A DNA stretch of 64,000 bases from CAISIP01 sp031396205. Its GTDB lineage: Bacteria > Pseudomonadota > Gammaproteobacteria > Burkholderiales > Burkholderiaceae_C. The DNA lies in NCBI GenBank assembly GCA_031396205.1, contig JANNKH010000127.1:1-64000 (forward strand), given 5' to 3'. Shown piece after piece: positions 1-8,217 of the stretch. A program made the translations under genes and the position numbers. The notes beneath the pieces are model-generated. The model saw only the letters and a program-made list of their open reading frames with translations. It was not told the origin of the DNA and made no database searches. Position 1 is the first letter of the stretch. The number at the start of each line of letters is the position of its first letter.

Positions 1-67
1 CTTGCTGGTAGTCGCGATCACCCTTGTGGATGCCGGTGGCTGCGGTCAGTCGGTAACCATTGGTCAT
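1..67 (-). CDS. N-terminus of a possible PP2C-type protein phosphatase (cut by window edge)
   Basis: Only the first 22 codons are inside the window. Read on the minus strand from the ATG at 65-67, they give a short N-terminus ending in a HKGDRDYQQ motif. Burkholderiales PP2C-like Ser/Thr phosphatases have a similar opening, with a GDR-YQQD signature whose aspartate helps bind the metal. The call rests on this motif memory alone, because the catalytic domain lies outside the window. The gene is divergent from the DUF465/helicase pair, and its promoter should lie in 68-181. Confidence 0.4.
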   Translation of the reverse strand, partial: MTNGYRLTAATGIHKGDRDYQQ

Positions 68-181
68 TTTGCGCCGTTCATCAGCTTCGATGGACAAAAA
101 AGCGGGACAATGGCCCTTGCCATGCGAGCTGCCGCTCCCCCTGGCGAAACAGCCCCGTGGAACTGATTCTAGACCCAAGCC

Positions 182-385
182 GTGGACGTCAATCTGCATT
201 CCCCCGACCGACGCCTGATTGAACTGACGATGGAGCACGCGGATCTGGACGCACTGATCGACCGCGCGTCGCAGTTGTCCCCTATCGATGAACTCGCGAT
301 GCGCCGCATGAAAAAGCGCCGTCTGGCTCTGCGCGACGAAATGCAGCGGATCCGGGACCAATTTCTGCCTGACGGATCGGCCTGA
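182..385 (+). CDS. Small YdcH/DUF465-family protein
   Basis: This is a 67-residue protein starting at GTG. It is almost entirely helical, with charged heptad-like sequence: an acidic first half (EHADLDALIDRA) and a basic middle (RRMKKRRLALRDEM). Length and layout match DUF465/YdcH proteins, small coiled-coil proteins of unknown function common in proteobacteria. The stop lies 3 nt before the helicase start, so the two are probably co-transcribed. I did not find a strong ribosome-binding site. No enzymatic motif is visible. Confidence 0.7.
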   Translation: MDVNLHSPDRRLIELTMEHADLDALIDRASQLSPIDELAMRRMKKRRLALRDEMQRIRDQFLPDGSA

Positions 386-388
386 CGG

Positions 389-2413
389 ATGGGTTTGCTC
401 GAACAGGTGGACCAGGTGTTCGCGCCCCATGGCGTACTGTCGCGCACGGTGCAGCAATTCAACCCGCGTGCTGGCCAGGTCGAGATGGCGCGGGCAATTG
501 CGCAGACCATCGACAGCGGTGGCGCGTTGGTGGTCGAAGCGGGTACCGGAGTCGGCAAAACCTTCTCCTACCTGGTTCCTGCGTTGCTCAGCGGCAACCG
601 GGTCTTGTTGTCTACCGCCACCAAAAACCTGCAGGATCAGCTTTTTGGCCGCGACCTGCCGCAATTGGTGGCCGCCCTGGGCCTTCCGGTGCGCAGCGCC
701 CTGCTCAAAGGGCGCAGTAGCTATCTGTGCCAGCACCGCCTGCAGCTGGCCCGACAGGATCCGGCCCTGGCAGACCGTGTGGCGGTCCGGACCCTGGGCA
801 AGATCGAGCAGTGGTCGCAGGTCACCCGTACCGGCGACCTGGCCGAACTGACAGGCCTGGACGAACGCTCGCCCGTATTGCCGCACGTGACCTCCACGCG
901 CGACAACTGCCTGGGTGCGCAATGCCCTCAATTGCGTGCCTGCCATGTCAACCAGGCGCGCCGCGAGGCACTGGCCGCCGATGTGGTGGTCATCAACCAC
1001 CATTTGTTCTTCGCCGATCTGGCCGTCCGCGAATCCGGCATGGCCGAGTTGCTGCCCTCGGTTCACACGGTGGTGTTCGACGAGGCGCATCAACTCAACG
1101 AGACGGGATTGCAGTTTCTGGGCCGTCAGCTGTCGACAGGCCAGGTGATTGAGTTCGCCCGCGACCTGCTCGCGGTCGGTCTGGCGCATGCACGTGGTTT
1201 GGGTGAGTGGCAGCAGCACGGTGCCGCGATGGATCGCGCGGCACGAAATTTGCGCATGCTGGTGGGCCGACAGCCGGCCAATATGCGGCTGCGCTGGCTG
1301 GAGATGGCGCCAGAGCAGGTGTCCGAGCCGGACTGGCGGGATGCGCTGGGCGCGTTGCAGGCAGCCTGTGCCCTGGCCCGGCATGCGCTCGAGCCGGTGG
1401 CGGAAATGGCCCCCGACTTTGGTCGGCTGATCGAACGCCTCGACACCATGCAGGCGCATGCCGAGAGCTTCCTGCAAGAACGCGATCCGGCCAGCGTGCG
1501 CTGGCTCGATGTCGGCGCGCAGCTGCGCCTGATCGAGTCACCGCTGGATATTGCGCAGGCCGTGCGTGACAAGCTGCTCAAGCCCGATGCACCCGAGGCC
1601 AGCCGGCGCGCCTGGATCTTCACCTCGGCCACATTGGGTGATGAGCCGACCTTACGCTGGTTTACCGAACCCTGCGGCTTGAGCGAGGCCCGCATCCTGC
1701 GCGTGCAAAGTCCGTTCGACTACCAGCAGCAGGCTGCGTTGTATGTGCCGCGCCAGATGGTCAAGCCGTCGGACTCCTCGCATAGCGCGCAGGTGGCTGA
1801 GCTGGTTGCCCGGCTTGCAGCTAGCCTGGGTGGACGGACACTGGTGCTGACAACGACCTTGCGGGCGCTGCGGGCGATCAGCGAGGACTTGCAGCACCGG
1901 TTCCAGGATTCGACCGCCATCGAGGTGCTGGTGCAGGGGCAGGGGCCCAAGCGCGAGCTGATGGATCGCCTGCGCAACGCGCTCGACGCTGGGGGGCCGG
2001 GCTGCGTCCTGGTCGCATCTGCTTCATTTTGGGAGGGCATCGACGTGCCTGGAGACGCATTGCAGCTGGTCGTGATCGACAAGTTGCCGTTTCCCCCGCC
2101 CAATGACCCGCTGGTGGAGGCGCGTGCAGGCAGGCTCGAGGCGACAGGTCGCAGCCCGTTCAACGACTATTTCATACCCGAGGCGGCGGTGGCGCTCAAG
2201 CAGGGCGCGGGGCGACTCGTGCGACGCGAGACCGATCGCGGCGTACTGGTGTTGTGCGACTCCCGACTGAACAGCATGGGATATGGGCGCCGGCTATTGG
2301 CGGCATTGCCACCGATGCGCGTGATCGGCAGCGAGGAAGAACTGCACCGTCTGCTGCAGGAACTTACCAGAACTTCCACCACGGCTGGTCATCGCGTGCA
2401 AAACCCCGGGTGA
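389..2413 (+). CDS. ATP-dependent DNA helicase, DinG/YoaA (XPD-like) family
   Basis: This 674-residue SF2 helicase belongs to the iron-sulfur XPD/DinG group. Walker A (AGTGVGKT) is at residues 51-58. Four cysteines at 114, 174, 179 and 185 fit the 4Fe-4S cluster that separates this group from other helicases. The DEAH box follows at about 231-236, and motifs V/VI lie near the C-terminus (FWEGIDVPG; GAGRLVR). Its length is closer to E. coli YoaA (about 636) than DinG (716). The family unwinds DNA 5' to 3' and acts in replication repair and R-loop or damage processing. The last 50 bp overlap the 3' end of the convergent bamD. Confidence 0.9.
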   Translation: MGLLEQVDQVFAPHGVLSRTVQQFNPRAGQVEMARAIAQTIDSGGALVVEAGTGVGKTFSYLVPALLSGNRVLLSTATKNLQDQLFGRDLPQLVAALGLPVRSALLKGRSSYLCQHRLQLARQDPALADRVAVRTLGKIEQWSQVTRTGDLAELTGLDERSPVLPHVTSTRDNCLGAQCPQLRACHVNQARREALAADVVVINHHLFFADLAVRESGMAELLPSVHTVVFDEAHQLNETGLQFLGRQLSTGQVIEFARDLLAVGLAHARGLGEWQQHGAAMDRAARNLRMLVGRQPANMRLRWLEMAPEQVSEPDWRDALGALQAACALARHALEPVAEMAPDFGRLIERLDTMQAHAESFLQERDPASVRWLDVGAQLRLIESPLDIAQAVRDKLLKPDAPEASRRAWIFTSATLGDEPTLRWFTEPCGLSEARILRVQSPFDYQQQAALYVPRQMVKPSDSSHSAQVAELVARLAASLGGRTLVLTTTLRALRAISEDLQHRFQDSTAIEVLVQGQGPKRELMDRLRNALDAGGPGCVLVASASFWEGIDVPGDALQLVVIDKLPFPPPNDPLVEARAGRLEATGRSPFNDYFIPEAAVALKQGAGRLVRRETDRGVLVLCDSRLNSMGYGRRLLAALPPMRVIGSEEELHRLLQELTRTSTTAGHRVQNPG

Positions 2414-3170
2414 AATACCGGCTGTTCGGATAGTTGGTCAACAACACGCGCTTGGAGTCTTCATGCAGCTTGTCCATCCCCAGCGCCTCATAGGACTTGA
2501 TCATGATGTACAACGCTTCTTCCAGCGCCGGCACGTCGCGGTAGTCGGCCAATGCAGATTGCGCGCGGTTCACCGCGGCCAGGTAGGCGCCACGCTGGTA
2601 ATAATAGCGCGCAACATGCACTTCGTACTGCGCCAGCGAATTGACAATGTAGGTCATGCGCAACCGCGCATCCGGTGCGTATTTGGATTCGGGAAAGCGT
2701 GTGGTCAGTTCCTTGAACGCCTCGAACGATTCCTTGGCGGCTTTCTGGTCACGCTCGGAAAGGTCCTGACGGGTCAGGAATGACAACATACCCAGGTCAT
2801 CGTTAAAATTGACTACGCCCCTCAAGTACAGCGCGTAGTCGATGGCCGGGCTGGCCGGATGCAACTTCATGAAGCGATCGAGCGTCGACAGGGCCTGCGC
2901 CGGCTCTGCTGCGCGGTAGTGCGCATAGGCCTTTTCCAATTGGGCCTGCTGCGCCAGCGGCGTGCCGGCGGCCCTGCCTTCGAGTTTCTCCAACAGCAAG
3001 GTTGCCTTGTCATAGGAGCCGGACTTCATTTCGTCCTTGGCTTCGGCGTACAGCCGATTCGGACTCCAGTTGGCAGTCTTGTCCTCGGTCGTGGTCGAGC
3101 AGCCGGCGATCGTCAGCCCTGCAGCAGCCGCCAGGACTAGGCGCAGCATCGATAATTTGACTCGCAACAT
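2364..3170 (-). CDS. bamD: Outer membrane protein assembly factor BamD
   Basis: This 268-residue lipoprotein belongs to the BAM complex, which folds beta-barrel proteins into the outer membrane. The N-terminus is a lipoprotein signal with lipobox TIAGC (Cys24). TPR-like helical repeats follow (SGSYDKATLLLEKLEG, QAQLEKAYAHYRA), then the conserved region around RYYYQRGAYLAAVNRAQ. I chose the ATG at 3168-3170 because an AAGG lies about 10 nt upstream. An in-frame ATG at 3147-3149 is possible but has no ribosome-binding site. The start overlaps the proposed rluD start codon on the other strand, and the stop lies inside the convergent helicase gene. Confidence 0.95.
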   Translation of the reverse strand: MLRVKLSMLRLVLAAAAGLTIAGCSTTTEDKTANWSPNRLYAEAKDEMKSGSYDKATLLLEKLEGRAAGTPLAQQAQLEKAYAHYRAAEPAQALSTLDRFMKLHPASPAIDYALYLRGVVNFNDDLGMLSFLTRQDLSERDQKAAKESFEAFKELTTRFPESKYAPDARLRMTYIVNSLAQYEVHVARYYYQRGAYLAAVNRAQSALADYRDVPALEEALYIMIKSYEALGMDKLHEDSKRVLLTNYPNSRYFTRGFARDDQPWWKFW

Positions 3171-4206
3171 GAGGACAACCTTGGTAAGCAACAGCGGGGG
3201 GATTATATCGGGCGGGACAACCGGCGAGCTGGTCGCGCAGGACATCGACGATGCTGCCGACACCGCGCCGGACGTCGAATTGCGCCAATGGCTGGTCGCC
3301 GACATGCACCATCGCGAGCGGCTTGACAAGGTGCTTGCAGCAAGCATTGGCGCGTTCTCGCGCAACTACCTGCGCCAGTTGGTGGAGCAGGGCGCGGTGC
3401 GGCGCAACGCGCAAGTGGTGCTCAAGCCCTCGGCGCGGGTGCAGGCGGGCGACAGCATGGAGGTGACCCTGCGGCCAACACCGCAAAGCCAGGCCTTCAC
3501 ACCTGAATCCATGCCGCTGGAGCTTGTCTTCGAAGATGCGCATCTGCTGGTGCTGCACAAACCGGCAGGGCTGGTTGTGCATCCGGCGCCCGGCAACTGG
3601 AGCGGCACCCTGCTCAACGGTCTGCTGGCCTGGGATCCGCGGTTGGCGGACCTGCCGCGCGCCGGCATTGTGCATCGATTGGACAAGGATACCAGCGGGC
3701 TGATGCTGGTGGCCCGTACCCGGCCCAGCATGGACGCACTCGTTCGCATGATCGCCCAGCGCACCGTGCAGCGGCAATACCTTGCGCTGGCCCACCGCCG
3801 CTGGACCGGCGCGTCGCCGCGCGAAGTGCATGCGGCCATTGGCCGTGATCCGGGTAACCGCCTGCGCATGTCCGTGCTCGATGCAGGCAGCACAGGCGCA
3901 AAGGATGCTCGCACGACGGTGGAGTTGCTGGACAATACGCAAGCCTCCTGCCTGGTACGCTGCAGCCTGCATACCGGGCGAACCCACCAGATACGGGTAC
4001 ACATGGCATCGATCGGCCATCCGCTGCTGGGCGACTCGACCTATGGTGCGCCAGCCAATACGACTATCCATCGTCAGGCCCTGCATGCATACCGGTTGGC
4101 GCTGGCACATCCGGTGCTCGATCAGCCACTGGAGTTTGTTGCGGCTATGCCATCAGACATGGTGACCGCCATGGACTTGTGGGGCCTGCGCTACAATCCG
4201 GGCTGA
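3169..4206 (+). CDS. rluD: 23S rRNA pseudouridine synthase RluD
   Basis: RluD makes pseudouridines in helix 69 of 23S rRNA (E. coli 1911/1915/1917). An S4 RNA-binding domain lies at about residues 46-105, followed by the catalytic domain with the RluA-family motif HRLDKDTSG (catalytic Asp about 172) and the HQIRVH motif. The start is uncertain. The ATG at 3169 overlaps the bamD start codon and has no Shine-Dalgarno. An in-frame TTG at 3181 has GAGG 6 nt upstream, and an ATG at 3304 would remove an N-terminal extension. The family with a divergent bamD is typical of Betaproteobacteria. Confidence 0.92.
   Translation: MRTTLVSNSGGIISGGTTGELVAQDIDDAADTAPDVELRQWLVADMHHRERLDKVLAASIGAFSRNYLRQLVEQGAVRRNAQVVLKPSARVQAGDSMEVTLRPTPQSQAFTPESMPLELVFEDAHLLVLHKPAGLVVHPAPGNWSGTLLNGLLAWDPRLADLPRAGIVHRLDKDTSGLMLVARTRPSMDALVRMIAQRTVQRQYLALAHRRWTGASPREVHAAIGRDPGNRLRMSVLDAGSTGAKDARTTVELLDNTQASCLVRCSLHTGRTHQIRVHMASIGHPLLGDSTYGAPANTTIHRQALHAYRLALAHPVLDQPLEFVAAMPSDMVTAMDLWGLRYNPG
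4192..4197 (+). promoter_or_regulatory. Possible -10 element for scpB-rluB
   Basis: TACAAT, a good match to a sigma-70 -10 box, lies at the end of rluD, about 140 bp before scpB. No convincing -35 sits at 16-18 bp, so this is only a candidate. Confidence 0.2.
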
Positions 4207-4337
4207 CAGCCCATCAATGCGCAGGAGCGTATTGCCCGCTGTTCCACGCACCTCAGACGTTCGATCTGCCTGCTGCGCCCCCTTTTGACTGGCACCGATG
4301 CGCACCGTGATGGTGCCACTTCCGGAATCCCTCGACA

Positions 4338-5045
4338 ATGATTACCGCTCAGGCAAAGCGCGTACTGGAAACGGCCCTGATCTGTTCGCAACAGCCGCTG
4401 CAGGTGCGGGAAATGCGTGCCCTTTTCGACGATGCCGTTGGCGCCGAGACCGTCAAGCAACTGCTGCTCGATCTCAAGCTCGACTGGGCGCAGCGCGGCG
4501 TTGAGCTGGTGCAGGTGGCGACCGGCTGGCGGTTTCAGAGCCGCCCCGAGATGCGCGAGTTCCTCGATCGCCTGCATCCGGAAAAGCCACCGCGATATAC
4601 CCGTGCGACGCTCGAAACGCTCGCGATCATCGCCTACCGCCAACCGGTGACGCGTGGCGACATGGAAGACATTCGCGGCGTGACGATCAACTCGATGATC
4701 ATCAAGCAGCTCGAGGACCGGAACTGGATTGAAATGATCGGCCATCGCGAGACGCCCGGTCGACCCGCGCTGTTCGCGACCACGCGCCAGTTTCTCGACG
4801 ACCTGGGTCTCGCATCGCTTGATCAGCTTCCGCTGCTGGACAAGGACGCCGCCGGGGCAGACATGTTCGATTCGCTCATGCGGGGCGCCGTTGACGAGGC
4901 ATCCGGTGATGCGCTGGCGGATGCAGGGTCTGTGTCGCCCGACACGGCACAACCCGACCGGGACCCGACGACCAGGGCCGACACTACCGCAATCGGGCAC
5001 CGGCCCGAGCCACAAGTCTCAATGGTGGAACCAGAAAATGAATGA
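4338..5045 (+). CDS. scpB: Segregation and condensation protein ScpB
   Basis: ScpB is the winged-helix kleisin partner in the SMC-ScpAB condensin that compacts and segregates the chromosome. The 235-residue protein carries the ScpB signature LETLAIIAYRQPVTRGDMEDIRG and the second winged-helix motif GRPALFATTRQFLDDLGL. The last 50 residues are an acidic, low-complexity tail of the kind seen in Burkholderiales homologues. The stop codon overlaps the start of rluB (ATGAATGA), so translation is probably coupled. No scpA is in the window. Confidence 0.93.
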   Translation: MITAQAKRVLETALICSQQPLQVREMRALFDDAVGAETVKQLLLDLKLDWAQRGVELVQVATGWRFQSRPEMREFLDRLHPEKPPRYTRATLETLAIIAYRQPVTRGDMEDIRGVTINSMIIKQLEDRNWIEMIGHRETPGRPALFATTRQFLDDLGLASLDQLPLLDKDAAGADMFDSLMRGAVDEASGDALADAGSVSPDTAQPDRDPTTRADTTAIGHRPEPQVSMVEPENE

Positions 5046-6513
5046 ATCCGACCCTGATGGCATACCCGTCGATCCCATGCCGGACGCTGCATCGCATTCG
5101 AATGGCGCCCAGGAGAGTTCGGCTGAACCCTGGACGATCGGCGGCACGATGTCGCAGGATCAAGGCGAGGCGAGACCACAACCCTCCGCTGCACCGCCCC
5201 AGGGCACGGCCGGTGACCCTGCCCATGCCACGATCCGTTTTGAGGATATCGTCTCGGGCCAGTTCGATGCGGACGAGGAAAGCGCCGACGTAAGCCCGCC
5301 CAAGCGGGTGCTGGCGCCCATGGCCGAAACCCCGAAACTGCACAAGGTGCTGGCGCAATCGGGCATGGGTTCGCGGCTGGAAATGGAGCAACTGATCATG
5401 GAGGGACGGATCACCGTCAACAACGAGCCGGCCCATATCGGACAACGCATCCAGTTTGGGGACCATGTCAAGGTCAATGGCAAGCCGATCCGGTTCCGGG
5501 TCGACGCGCCCCCGCCCAGGGTGATCGCCTACCACAAGCCCGCTGGTGAGGTGGTCACCCACGACGACCCACAAAACCGTCCGACCGTGTTTCGCCGGCT
5601 GCCCAAGCTGCTGCAGGGCAAATGGCAGTCAGTGGGCCGGTTGGACCTCAATACCGAGGGCCTGTTGCTGTTTACCAGTTCGGGCGATCTGGCCAATAGC
5701 CTGATGCATCCGCGATTTGGCCTGGAGCGCGAATATGCGGTGCGGGTGCTCGGTGCGCTCAGCAACGACGAGAAGCAACGGCTGCTCGATGGCGTTCGGC
5801 TCGATGACGGCCCCGCACAGTTTGGCTCGATCGAAGATGGGGGCGGAGAGGGTGCGAACTGCTGGTACCGGGTCACGATATCCGAAGGTCGCAACCGCGA
5901 GGTGCGTCGCATGATCGAGGCGGTCGGCCATGCGGTCAGCCGCTTGATTCGAATTCGCTACGGGGCGATGATGCTGCCGCGCGGTCTCAAGCGCGGTGCC
6001 TGGATGGAACTCGACGACGGTGATATCCAGGCCTTGCGCCGAGCCTCCACGCACGCATCCGTTGGCGGAGCACGGTCAGGGGAACCGCACCAGCCGGGGG
6101 CCGAATTCGCAGGCGGTGCCAATGGCAACCGCAAGCGGCGCCGCGGCGGACGAGCCAATGGGCCGGCGCGTGGCGGCGATATACCGCGCGATCCGATGCG
6201 CGGCCAGGGCCAGCCAGGTGGCGGTGGCGGCAATAACGGAAACGCGGGAGGACGCAATCGCAGCCGCCCCTTTCAGGATGATGGCGGCGAAAGGGCCGAC
6301 CGCCAGGCGGCCGAGTCCCAGCCCGATCCCATGAAGACAGCCTTCGGCTACATCGGCGCCGACAGCTTTACGAAGCAGCGACAGGGTCAGCGCCGCGGCC
6401 CCGGACGCGGCGGTGCCGGAGGCTCTGGCGGTGGGCAGGCCGGCGGCAATAGTGGTGGCAATAGGGGTGGCAATTGTGGTGGCAACAAGCGCCGCGGCGG
6501 CCGGGGACGGTAG
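5038..6513 (+). CDS. rluB: 23S rRNA pseudouridine synthase RluB with extended Gly/Arg/Asn-rich tail
   Basis: This RsuA-family enzyme modifies U2605 of 23S rRNA in E. coli. About 95 disordered N-terminal residues come first, then the S4 domain (LHKVLAQSGMGSR, GRITVNNEPAHIG), then the catalytic domain with GRLDLNTEGLLLFT (catalytic Asp about 203) and the GRNREVRRM motif. The last 140-150 residues are low complexity, rich in Gly, Arg and Asn, and end in GGN/RGG repeats. At 491 residues it is much longer than E. coli RluB (about 290); the tail may bind RNA. The start ATG at 5038 overlaps the scpB stop. Confidence 0.93.
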   Translation: MNESDPDGIPVDPMPDAASHSNGAQESSAEPWTIGGTMSQDQGEARPQPSAAPPQGTAGDPAHATIRFEDIVSGQFDADEESADVSPPKRVLAPMAETPKLHKVLAQSGMGSRLEMEQLIMEGRITVNNEPAHIGQRIQFGDHVKVNGKPIRFRVDAPPPRVIAYHKPAGEVVTHDDPQNRPTVFRRLPKLLQGKWQSVGRLDLNTEGLLLFTSSGDLANSLMHPRFGLEREYAVRVLGALSNDEKQRLLDGVRLDDGPAQFGSIEDGGGEGANCWYRVTISEGRNREVRRMIEAVGHAVSRLIRIRYGAMMLPRGLKRGAWMELDDGDIQALRRASTHASVGGARSGEPHQPGAEFAGGANGNRKRRRGGRANGPARGGDIPRDPMRGQGQPGGGGGNNGNAGGRNRSRPFQDDGGERADRQAAESQPDPMKTAFGYIGADSFTKQRQGQRRGPGRGGAGGSGGGQAGGNSGGNRGGNCGGNKRRGGRGR

Positions 6514-6570
6514 AGTCGGCAGGGTGGTTTTGCACTCGTGGATCGGGTCTCCCACTGGCAAGGCCCACGC

Positions 6571-6576
6571 TAGAAT
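6571..6576 (+). promoter_or_regulatory. Possible -10 element for ndk
   Basis: TAGAAT lies 55 bp before the ndk start. It is followed by a GC-rich inverted repeat (TGCCC/GGGCA, near 6586-6600) in the leader. No good -35 was found at the usual spacing. A promoter is expected here because the long ndk-to-der gene block begins at this point. Confidence 0.3.
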
Positions 6577-6631
6577 ACAGGGCTTTGCCCCCGGGGGGCA
6601 GAAATCAGAATCAAACCATCAGGAAGCTAGC

Positions 6632-7057
6632 ATGACAATCGAACGCACTCTTTCCATCATCAAGCCGGACGCGGTCGCCAAGAACGTGATTGGCCAGATC
6701 TACGCCCGCTTCGAAGCGGCCGGCCTGAAGGTCGTAGCAGCGCGCATGGTGCGCTTGTCGAGGGCGGACGCGCAGGCCTTTTACGGCGTTCACAAGGACC
6801 GTCCGTTCTTCCATGATCTGGTGGAGTTCATGGTCTCGGGCCCGGTGATGATCCAGGCGCTGGAGGGCGAGAACGCCGTCATCAAGAACCGCGACCTGAT
6901 GGGCGCGACCGATCCGAAAAAGGCCGCTCCCGGCACCATCCGGGCCGACTTTGCCGACAGCATCGATGCCAACGCCGTGCACGGCTCCGATGCGCCTGAG
7001 ACGGCCGCTGCCGAAGTGGCGTTCTTCTTTCCGGCGATGAACGTCTACAGCCGGTAA
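6632..7057 (+). CDS. ndk: Nucleoside-diphosphate kinase
   Basis: Ndk transfers the gamma phosphate between nucleoside triphosphates and diphosphates through a phospho-histidine. The 141-residue protein has the active-site motif NAVHGSDAPETA with His117, the usual position, and the N-terminal ERTLSIIKPDAV signature. An AGGAAG ribosome-binding site sits 5 nt before the ATG, which fixes the start. It is the first gene of a nine-gene co-directional block, followed by rlmN after 8 nt. Confidence 0.97.
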   Translation: MTIERTLSIIKPDAVAKNVIGQIYARFEAAGLKVVAARMVRLSRADAQAFYGVHKDRPFFHDLVEFMVSGPVMIQALEGENAVIKNRDLMGATDPKKAAPGTIRADFADSIDANAVHGSDAPETAAAEVAFFFPAMNVYSR

Positions 7058-7065
7058 CACTGTCC

Positions 7066-8214
7066 ATGTTGGTCAATCTTCTCGATTACGACCTCGAGGG
7101 TTTGGCCGCTTTTTGCGAACGCCTGGGTGAGAAGCGTTTTCGGGCGACCCAGCTTTTTCGCTGGATCCACCAAAAGGGTGCCCGCAACTTCGATCAGATG
7201 ACCGACCTGGCCCGGCCGCTGCGTGACAAGTTGCGTGGTGTGGCCCAGGTATTGCCCCTTGCCGTCAAGACCGAGCAGCGATCCGAGGACGGCACCATCA
7301 AGTGGTTGTTCGATGTTGGCGCGGGCGACGCGGTCGAAGCCGTGTTCATCCCCGAGTCCGATCGAGGCACCCTGTGCATCTCGTCGCAGGCGGGATGTGC
7401 CGTGGGTTGCCGGTTCTGCTCCACCGGGCACCAGGGATTTAGCCGCAATCTGACCACCGGCGAAATCATTGCTCAATTGTGGTTTGCCGAGCGTTTTCTG
7501 CGCCGGCATTTGCACAAGGGCGAGCGCGTGATCACCAATGTCGTGATGATGGGCATGGGCGAACCGCTGCAAAACTACACCGCGCTCGTCCCCGCGCTGC
7601 GGGTGATGCTGGACGACCATGCCTATGGACTCTCGCGGCGCAGGGTCACGGTATCGACTTCTGGTGTTGTGCCCATGATGGAGCGATTGGCACGAGATTG
7701 TCCGGTGGCACTGGCGGTGTCGCTGCACGCGCCCGACGATGCGCTGCGCGACAACCTGGTTCCCCTGAACAAGAAATATCCGCTGCGCGAGCTGATGCAG
7801 ACCTGCGTGGCTTACCTGGACCATGCGCCACGTGATTTCATCACGTTCGAGTACTGCATGATCGATGGCGTGAATGATAAGTCCGAGCAGGCGCACGAAC
7901 TTGTGGCACTGATTCGCGCATCGCATGCCCGGCCGAATTGGTGCAAGTTCAACCTGATTCCATTCAATCCATTTCCGGCCTCCGGTCTGGCCGGTTCATC
8001 GCCCGCACGCATTGCCGCTTTTGCCCGTGTCCTGATCGACGCGGGCCTGGTGACTACGATCCGCAAAACCCGCGGCGATGACATTGATGCTGCTTGTGGT
8101 CAACTGGCCGGTGACGTGCGGGACCGCACCGGCGTGGCCGGCCGTATAGCGCAGCGGCGCACAATCATGCTCAAGCCGGTGCGAGAGCCGGTGAACGACT
8201 TCAAGGAAGACTGA
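7066..8214 (+). CDS. rlmN: Dual-specificity 23S rRNA/tRNA (adenine C2) methyltransferase RlmN
   Basis: This radical-SAM enzyme methylates C2 of A2503 in 23S rRNA and A37 in some tRNAs, supporting translational accuracy. The CxxxCxxC cluster motif is at Cys111, Cys115 and Cys118, and the methyl-carrying cysteine is near residue 344 (DIDAACGQL). The GMGEPLQNY and VSLHAPDD motifs are also typical. Its 382 residues match the family. It lies between ndk and pilW with very short spacers, which suggests one transcript. Confidence 0.97.
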   Translation: MLVNLLDYDLEGLAAFCERLGEKRFRATQLFRWIHQKGARNFDQMTDLARPLRDKLRGVAQVLPLAVKTEQRSEDGTIKWLFDVGAGDAVEAVFIPESDRGTLCISSQAGCAVGCRFCSTGHQGFSRNLTTGEIIAQLWFAERFLRRHLHKGERVITNVVMMGMGEPLQNYTALVPALRVMLDDHAYGLSRRRVTVSTSGVVPMMERLARDCPVALAVSLHAPDDALRDNLVPLNKKYPLRELMQTCVAYLDHAPRDFITFEYCMIDGVNDKSEQAHELVALIRASHARPNWCKFNLIPFNPFPASGLAGSSPARIAAFARVLIDAGLVTTIRKTRGDDIDAACGQLAGDVRDRTGVAGRIAQRRTIMLKPVREPVNDFKED

Positions 8215-8217
8215 CGC

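Noticed and set aside
3010..4110. A 366-codon open frame on the minus strand over rluD
   Set aside because: rluD has S4 and pseudouridine-synthase motifs; the antisense translation has none.
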